The notes below the pieces were generated by a model. That model saw nothing but the letters and a program-made list of their open reading frames with translations, was not told where the DNA came from and ran no database searches. This document shows positions 52,306-61,566 of a stretch of DNA of 64,000 bases, piece by piece (position 1 is the first letter of the stretch; each line of letters begins with the position of its first letter). The stretch spans positions 237,829 through 301,828 of the forward strand of contig JACJYW010000008.1 in NCBI GenBank assembly GCA_020635955.1, in the 5' to 3' direction. The DNA comes from Crocinitomicaceae bacterium (GTDB taxonomy: Bacteria > Bacteroidota > Bacteroidia > Flavobacteriales_D > Crocinitomicaceae). Position numbers and translations under genes: made by a program.

Positions 52306-54576
52306 TTATTGAACATCTGTAAAGTTGATCGTTTGATCAGCTTCAGCAACTGTAGTATTTTCAGTAGTTTCAATAATAGCTCCAGATTCTTCATTTTCTC
52401 CTTCACTTCCGTGACCATTACCACTGATCTCACCTAAGATCGGAGCAATTACCAATCCAACAAGACATGTTAATTTGATTAGGATATTCATTGAAGGACC
52501 TGATGTATCTTTAAATGGATCCCCAACAGTATCACCTGTTACTGCCGCTTTATGAGCATCTGATCCTTTATAAGTCATCTCACCATTGATCTCAACACCT
52601 GCTTCAAAAGATTTCTTAGCATTATCCCATGCACCACCTGCATTATTTTGGAATATAGCCCAAAGTACACCAGAAACCGCAACTCCGGCCATATATGAAC
52701 CTAAAGCTTCAGCTCCCATTGCAAAACCAATTATGATTGGTGCAATGATTGTGATAGCACCAGGTAACATCATTTCTTTCAATGCAGCATCAGTAGAGAT
52801 CTTTACACATTTACCATACTCCGGTCTAGCTTTACCTTCCATGATACCAGGAATCTCTTTAAACTGACGTCTAACTTCCATTACCATGGCCATAGCAGCT
52901 TTACCTACTGATTTCATTGCTAATGCAGAGAATACTACAGGTACCATACCACCAATAAACAATGCAGCTAATACGTCAGCTTTGAAAATGTTAATTCCAT
53001 CAATACCAGTAAAAGTTACGTAAGCAGCAAATAAAGCAAGAGCAGTAAGAGCAGCAGATGCAATAGCAAATCCTTTTCCTACAGCTGCAGTTGTATTACC
53101 AACTGAGTCAAGAATATCAGTTCTACCTCTAACTTCATCAGGCAATTCAGACATTTCAGCAACACCACCAGCATTATCCGCAATTGGACCAAAAGCATCA
53201 ATAGCCAACTGCATTGCAGTAGTAGCCATCATTGCAGAAGCTGCGATAGCAACACCATAAAATCCTGCTAATGCATATGAACCCCAAATCGCCGCAGCAA
53301 ATAATAATACTGAAGAAAAAGTAGAGATCATTCCAGTTGCTAAACCAGCAATAATGTTTGTTGCTGCACCGGTAGATGAATTTTTAACGATATCTAAAAC
53401 TGGTTTTTTACCAAGTGCTGTATAGTATTCAGTGAAGAATGAAATTAAATATCCTACACCTAAACCTACTAAAGTTGCGAAGAATACATTCAAGCTTGAA
53501 ATATCTTTAGTTCCTTCACCAAAGAATGCCATTCCTTTAATTGTTTCTGGCAACATCCAGTCAATCAAGAAATAACCTGAAACTGCTGTAATTAGAATAG
53601 CAGAAATATTACCCATATTCAAGGCTCTTTGAACCTGAGCTTCTTTAGCATCATTACTGTTGATCTTAACCAACAATGTTCCGATAATAGAAGCGATAAT
53701 TCCAACTCCCGCAATTATAATAGGAAGTAGGATTGGACCCATTCCACCAAAATCATCATTCACCTGTCCTGCCAAAGCCATATCTCTTACGATATAGTTA
53801 CCAAGAACCATTGATGCTAATACCGTTGCTACATAAGATCCGAACAAGTCAGCACCCATCCCAGCAACGTCACCTACGTTATCACCTACGTTATCGGCAA
53901 TGGTAGCAGGGTTTCTTGGATCATCTTCCGGAATTCCAGCTTCAACTTTACCTACTAGGTCAGCTCCAACGTCAGCAGCTTTTGTATAAATACCACCACC
54001 AACACGAGCAAATAGTGCAATTGATTCAGCTCCTAATGAGAATCCAGCAAGAGCTTCAAGGACCATGGTCATTTCACCATAGAAATTTCCTCCTTCTGAT
54101 ACAAACATCTTCACAAAGACCATGAAGAACAAACTAAGTCCTAATACGGCTAAACCAGCAACTCCAAGTCCCATTACAGTTCCACCACCAAAAGAAACTT
54201 TCAATGCCTGAGGCAATGAAGTTCTGGCAGCTTCTGTAGTTCTGGAATTCGCTTCAGTAGCTATTCTCATACCAATGTTTCCAGCTAAAGCAGAGAAAAC
54301 TGCTCCCAACACGAATGCTGGTACGATCATCCAGTGAGTAGTATCAACATACATAGAGATTCCAAAAAGAGCTGCAGAAGCCAATAAAACGAAAACTGCT
54401 AATCTCTTATATTCTGCACTTAAAAAGGCTAAAGCACCTTCTTTAATGTTCTTAGAGATCTCTTGCATCTTTTCATTTCCCGGATTTTGCTTCTTTACCC
54501 ATGACATTTTGACAAACATAAATGCTAGTCCAAGTATTGAAATTGCTATAGGAATCAAAATCATGTTATTTTCCAT
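52306..54576 (-). CDS. hppA: Membrane-bound cation-translocating pyrophosphatase
   Basis: HppA couples hydrolysis of pyrophosphate to pumping H+ or Na+. The 756-residue protein has about sixteen membrane helices. The substrate-binding loop DVGADLVGKVEAGIPEDD (202-219) and the ADNVGDNVGDVAGMGADLF region are intact. The segment GNTTAAVGKG has Ala where K+-independent enzymes have Lys, which marks it as the K+-dependent type; whether it pumps Na+ or H+ cannot be decided here. The gene stands alone, with a -7 box 28 bases upstream and a good -33 TTTG. A Glu-rich C-terminal extension after about 715 is poorly conserved. It generates ion gradient from biosynthetic pyrophosphate. Confidence 0.95.
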   Translation of the reverse strand: MENNMILIPIAISILGLAFMFVKMSWVKKQNPGNEKMQEISKNIKEGALAFLSAEYKRLAVFVLLASAALFGISMYVDTTHWMIVPAFVLGAVFSALAGNIGMRIATEANSRTTEAARTSLPQALKVSFGGGTVMGLGVAGLAVLGLSLFFMVFVKMFVSEGGNFYGEMTMVLEALAGFSLGAESIALFARVGGGIYTKAADVGADLVGKVEAGIPEDDPRNPATIADNVGDNVGDVAGMGADLFGSYVATVLASMVLGNYIVRDMALAGQVNDDFGGMGPILLPIIIAGVGIIASIIGTLLVKINSNDAKEAQVQRALNMGNISAILITAVSGYFLIDWMLPETIKGMAFFGEGTKDISSLNVFFATLVGLGVGYLISFFTEYYTALGKKPVLDIVKNSSTGAATNIIAGLATGMISTFSSVLLFAAAIWGSYALAGFYGVAIAASAMMATTAMQLAIDAFGPIADNAGGVAEMSELPDEVRGRTDILDSVGNTTAAVGKGFAIASAALTALALFAAYVTFTGIDGINIFKADVLAALFIGGMVPVVFSALAMKSVGKAAMAMVMEVRRQFKEIPGIMEGKARPEYGKCVKISTDAALKEMMLPGAITIIAPIIIGFAMGAEALGSYMAGVAVSGVLWAIFQNNAGGAWDNAKKSFEAGVEINGEMTYKGSDAHKAAVTGDTVGDPFKDTSGPSMNILIKLTCLVGLVIAPILGEISGNGHGSEGENEESGAIIETTENTTVAEADQTINFTDVQ

Positions 54577-54604
54577 AAGTCGTTTAATTCATTTTTTAGA
54601 GCGG

Positions 54605-54612
54605 CAAAAGTA
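54605..54612 (-). promoter_or_regulatory. Minus-strand -7 box (TACTTTTG) with TTTG at -33
   Basis: Exact TAnnTTTG 28 bases before ATG 54576, with TTTG (54633-54636 on the minus strand) at a 20-base spacer. The remainder of the 280-base gap to 54856 is AT-rich and shows no gene. Confidence 0.6.
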
Positions 54613-54856
54613 GTTCATTAAATCTTTTTCACCAAATTAATTCTGAATTGCTCTTAAGAAGTTAATTTTGATTTAATGAAATGAGCATCCCTGGTGTACA
54701 TTTTACGTAACCATTGAAAGGAAAATGAGTAAAAGTTGGTTAACCAATTAATAAGAAAACTCAACCATTTACTAAAAAATACGTCCTTAAAGATGAGGAT
54801 ATACTTGAGGTGTTTAAAATTTAAGTAAATTTAAGCGCCTCATAAAAAATAGGTTC

Positions 54857-57352
54857 ATGAATATTCGTCTACTACTCTGCGCTTTAATAGCGTTTATTAT
54901 TTCTAATTCTTATAGCCAGGTTGTGGTTTGGAGTGAAGATTTTGGAGCAGATGCTCCTCCGGGTTGTACTAGTGCCGATACTCCTGCTGGTGGATATGTT
55001 TCAGGTAATGGAACCTGGACAGTTACAGCAACTGGTGCGAATGCCGCCGAAGGTTCTGAATGGTACGTTAGTACCATGGAAGAAGGGAAAGTTTCAGGTC
55101 AGTGTTCAGATGGTTGTGGTTATTTAGCCACTAATGCAACCAATAGAACGCTGCACGTGAGTTCTTCTCAAGGTTGGTTAGGAGATGTTGGTGCTGCTTA
55201 TGAGGTTGGAGGTTTTTGCGGATTGGTTATTTGTGTTGAAGCCAATTTACGTGCTGAGTCTCCAACAATTGATTTGACGGGTCAAACTGGTGCACTTACA
55301 TTACAATTTGACTATTTACATGGAGGACAAGCAAATATTGATTATTGTGAACTAATGTATTTTGATGGAGTAAGCTGGACTAATTTACTGGGAGGTGTTA
55401 CCTCTTTACCATTAACTGGAGTTGGACCTTGTAATCCACAAGCTCAATGGGGGAATTATTCCATAGCCCTTCCAGCCAGTGCTAACAATAATCCTAATGT
55501 TAAGATTGGTTTCAATTGGCACAATAATGATGATGGAGTTGGTGTTGACCCTTCATTTGCGGTAGATAATGTTGAGATCACTACACCAGCAACTTCAGCA
55601 CCTGTTGCTGATTTCTCTACTACAAATACTACCATCTGTGTAGGTGATTGTATTGATTTTACAGATGCTTCTACGTTGGGAACCAACCCAACCTGGGCAT
55701 GGACCTTTACAGGTGCCGCTACAACCTCTTCTTCTGCACAAAATCCAACTGGTATTTGCTATAATACTGCTGGAACATACACAGTTGAATTGACAGTTAC
55801 AGATGATAATGGTAATGATACTGAAACGAAGACGAACTATATAACTGTTACTGCTGCTGGTAATGCCGGGGCAGATAATTCAGGTAACGTTTGTAATGAC
55901 AATACTTTAGACTTGAACACTCTACTTTCGGGAGCAGATGCGGGTGGAACCTGGGTTGAAACATCTGGATCACCGAGTGGTCAATTTACTGCCGGTACTG
56001 GTGTGTTAGATGGAAATGGGTTAACAAATGGTAATGTGTACACCTTCACATACACGGTTGGAGGTGTTGGATGTTCTGATGTTGCAACAATTACAGTAAC
56101 CGTTGTTGATTGTAGTGTACTAACTACTGCATTTACGCCTTCTGCTACTTCAATTTGCATTGGGGATTGCGTGACATTTGCAGACAATAGTACTGGTCCA
56201 ATCACAGGTTGGTCATGGACATTTAATAACGGTACGCCGGGTACAGCTAATACTCAAAATCCAGGTTCTGTTTGTTACACTACAGCAGGTACATTTGATG
56301 TTACATTGCAAATTACAGATGGAACAAATACCGATCAAACAACAGTTCAAATAACGGTTAATGATCTTCCAAGCGTAACAGCAACGGCATCCCCAAGTGA
56401 TACCGTTTGTGTTGGAGATCAGGTGACTTTAACGGGAGCTGGAGCTGCAACATATACCTGGGATAATGGAGTAACAGATGCTGTAGCTTTTGTTCCGGCC
56501 GCTACTACTACTTATAATGTTATGGGTACGGATGCCAATGGTTGTCAAAGAGGGGCTACTGTTACCATAGTAGTTGAAAGTTGTGATACATTGTCAGCTG
56601 ATTTCTCTTTACCTAATTATGACATTTGTTTAGGTACCTGTGTTCAGGTCTCAAATAATTCTACTGGTACTATTTCTACGTATAGCTGGGATTTTGGTGG
56701 AGGAGGGACTCCTAATACATCAACGGTTTCTGAACCTAATATTTGTTTTATGACCATTGGAACATTTACTGTTACTTTGACAATTACTGATGCTGGTGGG
56801 GCAAGTTCAACTGCTACACAAACAGTTAATGTCTATAATGCACCTTCGGTGAATGCCCAGTTAGATACCGTTATTACTTTAGGAGGTCAGGCCGATCTAA
56901 TTGCATTAGGCAGCGATCCTAATGCTACCTATTTATGGACGCCGAACGAATTTATAAATTGTGATACCTGTTCAACAACATTCGCAAGCCCTTGGGAAGA
57001 CACCGATTATCTTATAACGATTACAGATGTCAATGGATGTACAGGAAACGATACCGTGAAAGTATTGGTAAACTTTGTTGAAGCTATTGGCGTTCCTTCA
57101 GCATTTTCTCCAAATGGGGATGGTGAGAATGACGTGTTATATGTGAAAGGTACAGGAATAACCCGACTCAAATTCTCTGTATACAACAAGTACGGTCAAA
57201 AAGTATTTGAAGCGGATAATCAAAATATAGGATGGGATGGAACTTTCCACGGGAAAGAAGAAAATGCCGGAGTATTTGCCTGGATGGTAGAATATACCCT
57301 GGTTAATGGTACTGCAGGAGTGCTAAAAGGCAATACCACATTAATCCGATAA
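54857..57352 (+). CDS. PKD-repeat surface protein with T9SS type B (CHU_C) domain
   Basis: The 831-residue protein has a signal peptide (about 1-20, NSYSQ). A jelly-roll-like N-terminal domain (about 22-250, WSEDFGADAPPG, Cys-rich) is followed by PKD and Ig-like repeats: PKD-like (about 255-335), a Gly/Thr-rich segment, a second PKD (about 435-510), an Ig-like repeat with CVGDQ, a third PKD (about 600-670) and a final Ig-like domain. The last 90 residues (GVPSAFSPNGDGEND to KGNTTLIR) are the CHU_C type B sorting domain. The PorP/SprF-family gene begins 5 bases later, so the two make the usual type B cargo plus SprF-like pair. Exported by SprA and probably attached to the cell surface. Confidence 0.9.
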   Translation: MNIRLLLCALIAFIISNSYSQVVVWSEDFGADAPPGCTSADTPAGGYVSGNGTWTVTATGANAAEGSEWYVSTMEEGKVSGQCSDGCGYLATNATNRTLHVSSSQGWLGDVGAAYEVGGFCGLVICVEANLRAESPTIDLTGQTGALTLQFDYLHGGQANIDYCELMYFDGVSWTNLLGGVTSLPLTGVGPCNPQAQWGNYSIALPASANNNPNVKIGFNWHNNDDGVGVDPSFAVDNVEITTPATSAPVADFSTTNTTICVGDCIDFTDASTLGTNPTWAWTFTGAATTSSSAQNPTGICYNTAGTYTVELTVTDDNGNDTETKTNYITVTAAGNAGADNSGNVCNDNTLDLNTLLSGADAGGTWVETSGSPSGQFTAGTGVLDGNGLTNGNVYTFTYTVGGVGCSDVATITVTVVDCSVLTTAFTPSATSICIGDCVTFADNSTGPITGWSWTFNNGTPGTANTQNPGSVCYTTAGTFDVTLQITDGTNTDQTTVQITVNDLPSVTATASPSDTVCVGDQVTLTGAGAATYTWDNGVTDAVAFVPAATTTYNVMGTDANGCQRGATVTIVVESCDTLSADFSLPNYDICLGTCVQVSNNSTGTISTYSWDFGGGGTPNTSTVSEPNICFMTIGTFTVTLTITDAGGASSTATQTVNVYNAPSVNAQLDTVITLGGQADLIALGSDPNATYLWTPNEFINCDTCSTTFASPWEDTDYLITITDVNGCTGNDTVKVLVNFVEAIGVPSAFSPNGDGENDVLYVKGTGITRLKFSVYNKYGQKVFEADNQNIGWDGTFHGKEENAGVFAWMVEYTLVNGTAGVLKGNTTLIR

Positions 57353-57357
57353 TTTAC

Positions 57358-58404
57358 ATGAAGCCTAATTTTATGTTCAGATCTTTTAAAAAGACATTTG
57401 CTTTTGTTGGATTATTGGCGATTGCTGGTAATTCAATTGCGCAACAGGATAAGCATTTTTCAATGTTTGCCGAATCACCGGTTTATTTAAACCCAGCCAC
57501 AGCCGGATTTGCCCCTGGTAAGATGCAATTATTTACCAATTACCGTATGCAATGGCTAACTATATCAGATAATCCATATAATACCATTTCTGCTAGTGCA
57601 GACGGAAGATTATTTGATAATGGAAATAATTTCTTAGGCGTTGGGGTTAACTTTTATAATGACGTTGCCGGAGATGCACAGTTTAAAACTAATGAAATTA
57701 CAGTTCCTATCAATTATGCTTTATCGGTTGGAAAAACGCACCGTATTGCACTTGGATTACAGCCTTCATGGTATTCAAGAACAATTGCAAGTAGTAGTTT
57801 AACCTGGGATAATCAATGGAATGGGGTGGCTTTTGATCAGGCTATACCTAGCTACGAAACAGTTTATAGCCAAAATATAAATTTAAGCAAGTTTGATGTT
57901 GCAGCAGGGTTTCACTGGTATGGAACATTTAAGAAGAATTGGAAGATAAGCTTAGGTTTAGCGGGTCATCACCTTACAAAACCTAGAATAAACTTCTATA
58001 CTGATGATGACAGGCTGTTCAGAAAATTAGTTCTACATGGACAATTCACTTATCGTCAGGAAAATTCTAATTTGTCTGTTATTCCGGCATTCTATGGATT
58101 TATTCAAGGTCCAAATAAAGAGTTGACACTTGGATCTAACTTTAGATATGTCTTGAGAGGTGCTTCAAGAGTAACTGGATATTTCAATGAAATGGCCATT
58201 AACTTTGGTGTATATTACAGAGTTGGAGATGCAGCCATTGCGAACATTATGTTTGATATTTCAGGGATGACCATTGGAGCTGCATATGATGCTAATATTT
58301 CAAGTTTGAGTCCTGCATCTAATGGAGTTGGAGGTTTCGAGGTATTTTTAAGATGGAGACTGCAATTTGGAAATAAGGGACTTGGTAATCCGTCTATTCA
58401 GTAA
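57358..58404 (+). CDS. PorP/SprF-family type IX secretion membrane protein
   Basis: PorP/SprF proteins are 14-stranded outer membrane barrels; SprF is needed to deliver the type B cargo SprB to the surface. The 348-residue protein has a signal peptide (about 1-28, GNSIAQ) and the family opening QDKHFSMFAESPVYLNPATAGF, then successive barrel strands ending FRWRLQFGNKG. An internal Met at residue 6 could be the start. It follows the CHU_C gene by 5 bases and a terminator follows it, so the two probably form one operon. It likely serves that cargo, and perhaps the other two CHU_C proteins in this window. Confidence 0.93.
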   Translation: MKPNFMFRSFKKTFAFVGLLAIAGNSIAQQDKHFSMFAESPVYLNPATAGFAPGKMQLFTNYRMQWLTISDNPYNTISASADGRLFDNGNNFLGVGVNFYNDVAGDAQFKTNEITVPINYALSVGKTHRIALGLQPSWYSRTIASSSLTWDNQWNGVAFDQAIPSYETVYSQNINLSKFDVAAGFHWYGTFKKNWKISLGLAGHHLTKPRINFYTDDDRLFRKLVLHGQFTYRQENSNLSVIPAFYGFIQGPNKELTLGSNFRYVLRGASRVTGYFNEMAINFGVYYRVGDAAIANIMFDISGMTIGAAYDANISSLSPASNGVGGFEVFLRWRLQFGNKGLGNPSIQ

Positions 58405-58423
58405 TAAAATATTCTAATAATAG

Positions 58424-58458
58424 ATCCTCTCCCGAAATTTCGAGAGAGGATTTTTTTT
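58424..58458 (+). terminator. Rho-independent terminator after porP
   Basis: The stem ATCCTCTC / GAGAGGAT, with an inner CGAAATTTCG palindrome, is followed by T8. The dusB -7 box starts 5 bases after it. Confidence 0.85.
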
Positions 58459-58462
58459 GCCG

Positions 58463-58470
58463 TACATTTG
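58463..58470 (+). promoter_or_regulatory. -7 box (TACATTTG), leaderless dusB start predicted
   Basis: Exact TAnnTTTG ending 4 bases before ATG 58475. A longer start at 58457 would put the promoter inside the coding frame. Confidence 0.6.
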
Positions 58471-58474
58471 CAAA

Positions 58475-59479
58475 ATGTCAGTTAAGATCCGAGATATAGA
58501 TTTGGGTGATTTTCCTTTGTTGCTTGCACCAATGGAAGATGTGAGTGATCCACCATTTAGAGCATTATGCAAAAGACATGGTGCAGACATGATGTACACA
58601 GAATTTATATCATCTGAAGGATTAATAAGAGATGCGGCCAAATCAGTTCAAAAATTGGACATATACGAATATGAGCGTCCAATCGGAATACAGATCTTTG
58701 GATCGGACATTGAAAGCATGCGCCTTACAACAGAGATCGTTGAAAAAACGAATCCTGATGTTATTGATATAAATTACGGTTGTCCTGTTAAAAAAGTAGC
58801 TTGTAAAGGAGCCGGTGCAGGAATTCTTCAAGATATTCCCAAAATGGTTGAAATGACAAAGGAGATCGTCAATACGACCAAATTACCTGTAACAGTGAAG
58901 ACCAGATTAGGATGGGATGATAATACCAAATATGTAGTAGAGGTAGCTGAAAGGTTGCAGGATGTTGGTATAGAAGCCATATCTATTCATGGCAGAACCA
59001 GGAAACAAATGTATAAAGGTGATGCTGATTGGACGTTGATCGCGGATGTTAAGAACAATCCAAGAATGAGAATCCCGGTGTTCGGGAACGGAGATGTTTC
59101 TTCTCCTGAAAAGGCATTAGAATATAAGAATAGATACGGTGTTGACGGTATCATGATCGGTAGAGCAGCTATAGGTTATCCCTGGGTATTTAATGAGATC
59201 AAGCAATATCTGAAAGATCAAACGTATTTACCTGAACCAACGATCAAAGAACGAGTAGCTGTTACAAAAGAGCATCTTGAGATGTCAGTGAAATGGAAGG
59301 GAGAGATACTGGGTATCAATGAAATGAAACGACATTATTCTAACTACTTCAAAGGCATTCCGAACTTTAAACCATTCCGAACTAAATTGGTGACATCAAT
59401 GGATCTTCAGGAAGTGTATGATACCCTTGACGAAGTCGATCATCTGTTCACACAAGGATTTTTTGAGTTGACTGACTGA
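58475..59479 (+). CDS. dusB: tRNA-dihydrouridine synthase (DusB type)
   Basis: Dus enzymes are FMN flavoproteins that reduce uridine to dihydrouridine in tRNA D-loops. I start at ATG 58475 (334 residues); the six codons upstream include a -7 promoter box. The family opening PLLLAPMEDVSDPPFRALC, the catalytic Cys in INYGCPVKKV and the FMN-binding segments GRTRKQMYKGDADW and PVFGNGDV are all present, and the C-terminal helical domain continues to the end. It is transcribed alone, probably as a leaderless mRNA. Cytoplasmic; complete. Confidence 0.93.
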   Translation: MSVKIRDIDLGDFPLLLAPMEDVSDPPFRALCKRHGADMMYTEFISSEGLIRDAAKSVQKLDIYEYERPIGIQIFGSDIESMRLTTEIVEKTNPDVIDINYGCPVKKVACKGAGAGILQDIPKMVEMTKEIVNTTKLPVTVKTRLGWDDNTKYVVEVAERLQDVGIEAISIHGRTRKQMYKGDADWTLIADVKNNPRMRIPVFGNGDVSSPEKALEYKNRYGVDGIMIGRAAIGYPWVFNEIKQYLKDQTYLPEPTIKERVAVTKEHLEMSVKWKGEILGINEMKRHYSNYFKGIPNFKPFRTKLVTSMDLQEVYDTLDEVDHLFTQGFFELTD

Positions 59480-59515
59480 ACCAATTCATTCTGCGGTTGT
59501 ATTAAAAGTAAAAGC

Positions 59516-59959
59516 ATGAAAACAACCACTTCTATCCTTCTCGTATTCTTCAGTTTTATCCTTAATGCTCAAAATAGAGAGGAAGGTAAAACCGATAAGA
59601 TCAATCTGGCAAATAAAGAATTCAAGGTTAACGGAAGTTGCTTTGAAGATGAGTCACGTGAATCTTATGAGTTAACAGATTTTGAAAGAGGGGTTGATGA
59701 GTTTAACTGGGGATATTTTATTTCATTTACTGAGGATAGCTTCACCACATCCTATTCGGCGCCTTGTGGAAATGATTGTTTTACCTCTGTTTCTGGGACC
59801 TACGAATTTGTAGGGTTGAATAAAATTAAAGTCTTCGTTGCATCAATTCGCCGAAATGGTTTTTGCCAAAAGGAAAGCGAAGAACCAAATAGATCTTTTG
59901 GAACTTATTCGCTTGAACAAACAGCTGTGGGTGTAAACATTAAAAAGGTGGTCAATTGA
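59516..59959 (+). CDS. Small exported protein of unknown function, 147 aa
   Basis: A signal peptide (about 1-18, FILNAQ) precedes one domain of about 125 residues that looks beta-rich, with Cys at about 42, 83, 87 and 120 that could form disulfides. The sequence reads like a small lipocalin-type or assay-of-stress envelope domain (WGYFISFTEDSFTTSY, SGTYEFVGLNKIKVF), but I do not recognise the family. It follows dusB after 36 bases on the same strand. Its stop directly abuts the convergent lipoprotein stop. Probably periplasmic. Confidence 0.65.
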   Translation: MKTTTSILLVFFSFILNAQNREEGKTDKINLANKEFKVNGSCFEDESRESYELTDFERGVDEFNWGYFISFTEDSFTTSYSAPCGNDCFTSVSGTYEFVGLNKIKVFVASIRRNGFCQKESEEPNRSFGTYSLEQTAVGVNIKKVVN

Positions 59960-60514
59960 TCATAATTGCCAGGTAACCGAAATTTGGATCGTTGCCCCAC
60001 CTTCGTTTAGCTCAATAATATCTGGATATTTGCCTGTTCCATCTTCACTTACAGTGCCAGGAAAAGAAATATAATCAGATACGGGAAAAAAGGCCTTAAC
60101 GATCAATTCTGATCCCGAATCAATATAATCAGTATCATAATCGCGTATCATGATCCACATATAATTCGATAGATCTGAAATAGTAATAACCGGATTTAAA
60201 GTCCAACTCACTTCGGTAGAAACGTTATCATATTTATCTGACTGAAAGAGGATCTGATCTCCTGAGTCCATTATCCTCATATAGCAATCCGCATTATCAC
60301 CTGAATCCCAGGGCACTGCCGAAGAATTAACATTAGGATAAGTTACTAGTTTGACGCTATTGATCTGGAATTTTGAATAGTAAACGCATCCATCATTGAT
60401 CTTTGCTTTTTCATCATAATTTGTTGCTGCGGCATCCCTGCATCCTTTTTTACAAGAGGTTAGAATTGCTGAAGCAATAACGAGAATGCTAATAATTTGA
60501 AAGGCATTTTTCAT
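59960..60514 (-). CDS. Lipoprotein with C2-like domain, 184 aa
   Basis: A lipoprotein signal (Cys21, SAILTSCKKGC) leads into the short motif CRDAAATNYDEKAKINDGCVY, a Cys-bracketed element common in Bacteroidota surface proteins. The remaining 130 residues are beta-rich and resemble a calcium-binding C2-type sandwich (DADCYMRIMDSGDQILFQS, YMWIMIRDYDTDYIDSG). Asp-rich loops could bind calcium, but this is not certain. It follows the DUF2279 gene after 9 bases on the same strand, so they may be co-transcribed. Likely outer membrane anchored. Function unknown. Confidence 0.65.
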   Translation of the reverse strand: MKNAFQIISILVIASAILTSCKKGCRDAAATNYDEKAKINDGCVYYSKFQINSVKLVTYPNVNSSAVPWDSGDNADCYMRIMDSGDQILFQSDKYDNVSTEVSWTLNPVITISDLSNYMWIMIRDYDTDYIDSGSELIVKAFFPVSDYISFPGTVSEDGTGKYPDIIELNEGGATIQISVTWQL

Positions 60515-60523
60515 GATACCAAA

Positions 60524-61438
60524 TTAAAAATAAAGCGGCTTGAACCCAAGTTTTCCATTCGCAATTTCAAGTGCAGGAAAAGGGACCTTGAAGAAATTCA
60601 ATCCTCTGAAAATGATCTTTAACCACCTTTTATTTGTGGGAATGGCTTCGAAGTTTACATCCAGCGAAAGATAGTATTGTCGATAAGGGGTAAAAGATAA
60701 TTGAGAATTGCCGTTGGTTATAACATAGTTGCCACCGTCACCAATGAGTTGATCTTCTATACTATAACCTAATGAAAGATCTATCCATTCTGGAAACTTA
60801 GAATCTTCTTTGAACCAGTAAATCGGATTAAAACTCATCCAATAAGTTTGCCCATTGTAATCCTTTAACATTCGGCTTGCAAAATCATTTCCCAGAATTT
60901 CAGGTCGATATTGAGCCAAAGAAGTATGATGTGCTGAAAACTTGAAATGGACATACTGTTTATTGAAAAAATATTCCTGTCCCCAGTAAGTTGCTGCTCC
61001 CAACGTATTGAATCCAACATCTGACCATGAAAACCCCCATGCCTCATTATAAGCATCCAAAAGTTCAAATGTGGTTAGATATCCTAAACTGAATCCTGCA
61101 CCAATTAAGGACGATTTTTTATGATCCAGTCCTGACCACTCATACAAGTCCCCAACAGATCTTCCAAAAGACCATGAAGAATACATATGACCTAATTTGT
61201 CCATTTGCTGCCATTCATGAAAATCATTGAATGTATGAAACCCTGATTTAGGAAAGTCTTTGTACCAAACATAATATAATCCGGCAATGGACCCACCCCA
61301 GGCCAATCCACTGGTAATACTAACTCCAATTAGTCGCTTTTTATTCAAGGTATCACTTGGTTCAAGAAACTGGCAATACCCTTTAACTGGAAGCGAAAGA
61401 ATAAATAGAAATAGTATGATGGAACGGGAAAATTTCAT
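60524..61438 (-). CDS. DUF2279 family (YfiM-like) protein
   Basis: The 304-residue protein has a signal peptide or N-terminal anchor (about 5-22, SLPVKGYCQ), a first hydrophobic helix (about 36-52) and the DUF2279 core WQQMDKLGHMYSSWSFGR with an invariant Asp-Lys-x-x-His pattern, followed by FELLDAYNEAWGFSWSDVGFN. Beta-rich sequence continues to the end. The family is widespread in Bacteroidota and of unknown function; it is probably in the periplasm or outer membrane. A near-match to the -7 box (one mismatch) lies just upstream. It is followed by the C2-like lipoprotein. Confidence 0.85.
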   Translation of the reverse strand: MKFSRSIILFLFILSLPVKGYCQFLEPSDTLNKKRLIGVSITSGLAWGGSIAGLYYVWYKDFPKSGFHTFNDFHEWQQMDKLGHMYSSWSFGRSVGDLYEWSGLDHKKSSLIGAGFSLGYLTTFELLDAYNEAWGFSWSDVGFNTLGAATYWGQEYFFNKQYVHFKFSAHHTSLAQYRPEILGNDFASRMLKDYNGQTYWMSFNPIYWFKEDSKFPEWIDLSLGYSIEDQLIGDGGNYVITNGNSQLSFTPYRQYYLSLDVNFEAIPTNKRWLKIIFRGLNFFKVPFPALEIANGKLGFKPLYF

Positions 61439-61566
61439 TCAATGCGAAAGTACGCTATTCCTTTAAAAAAGAAAAAATTAACCTCTCCTTAAACCTTTTA
61501 GATTTTTTTTGGTCTTACCTCTATTATAAACTAAATTAGTGATTACCACTACTTAAAATCTAACGA

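Noticed and set aside
58457..58474. Earlier ATG for dusB
   Set aside because: The first codons contain the terminator T run and the promoter box; the conserved Dus sequence begins after ATG 58475.
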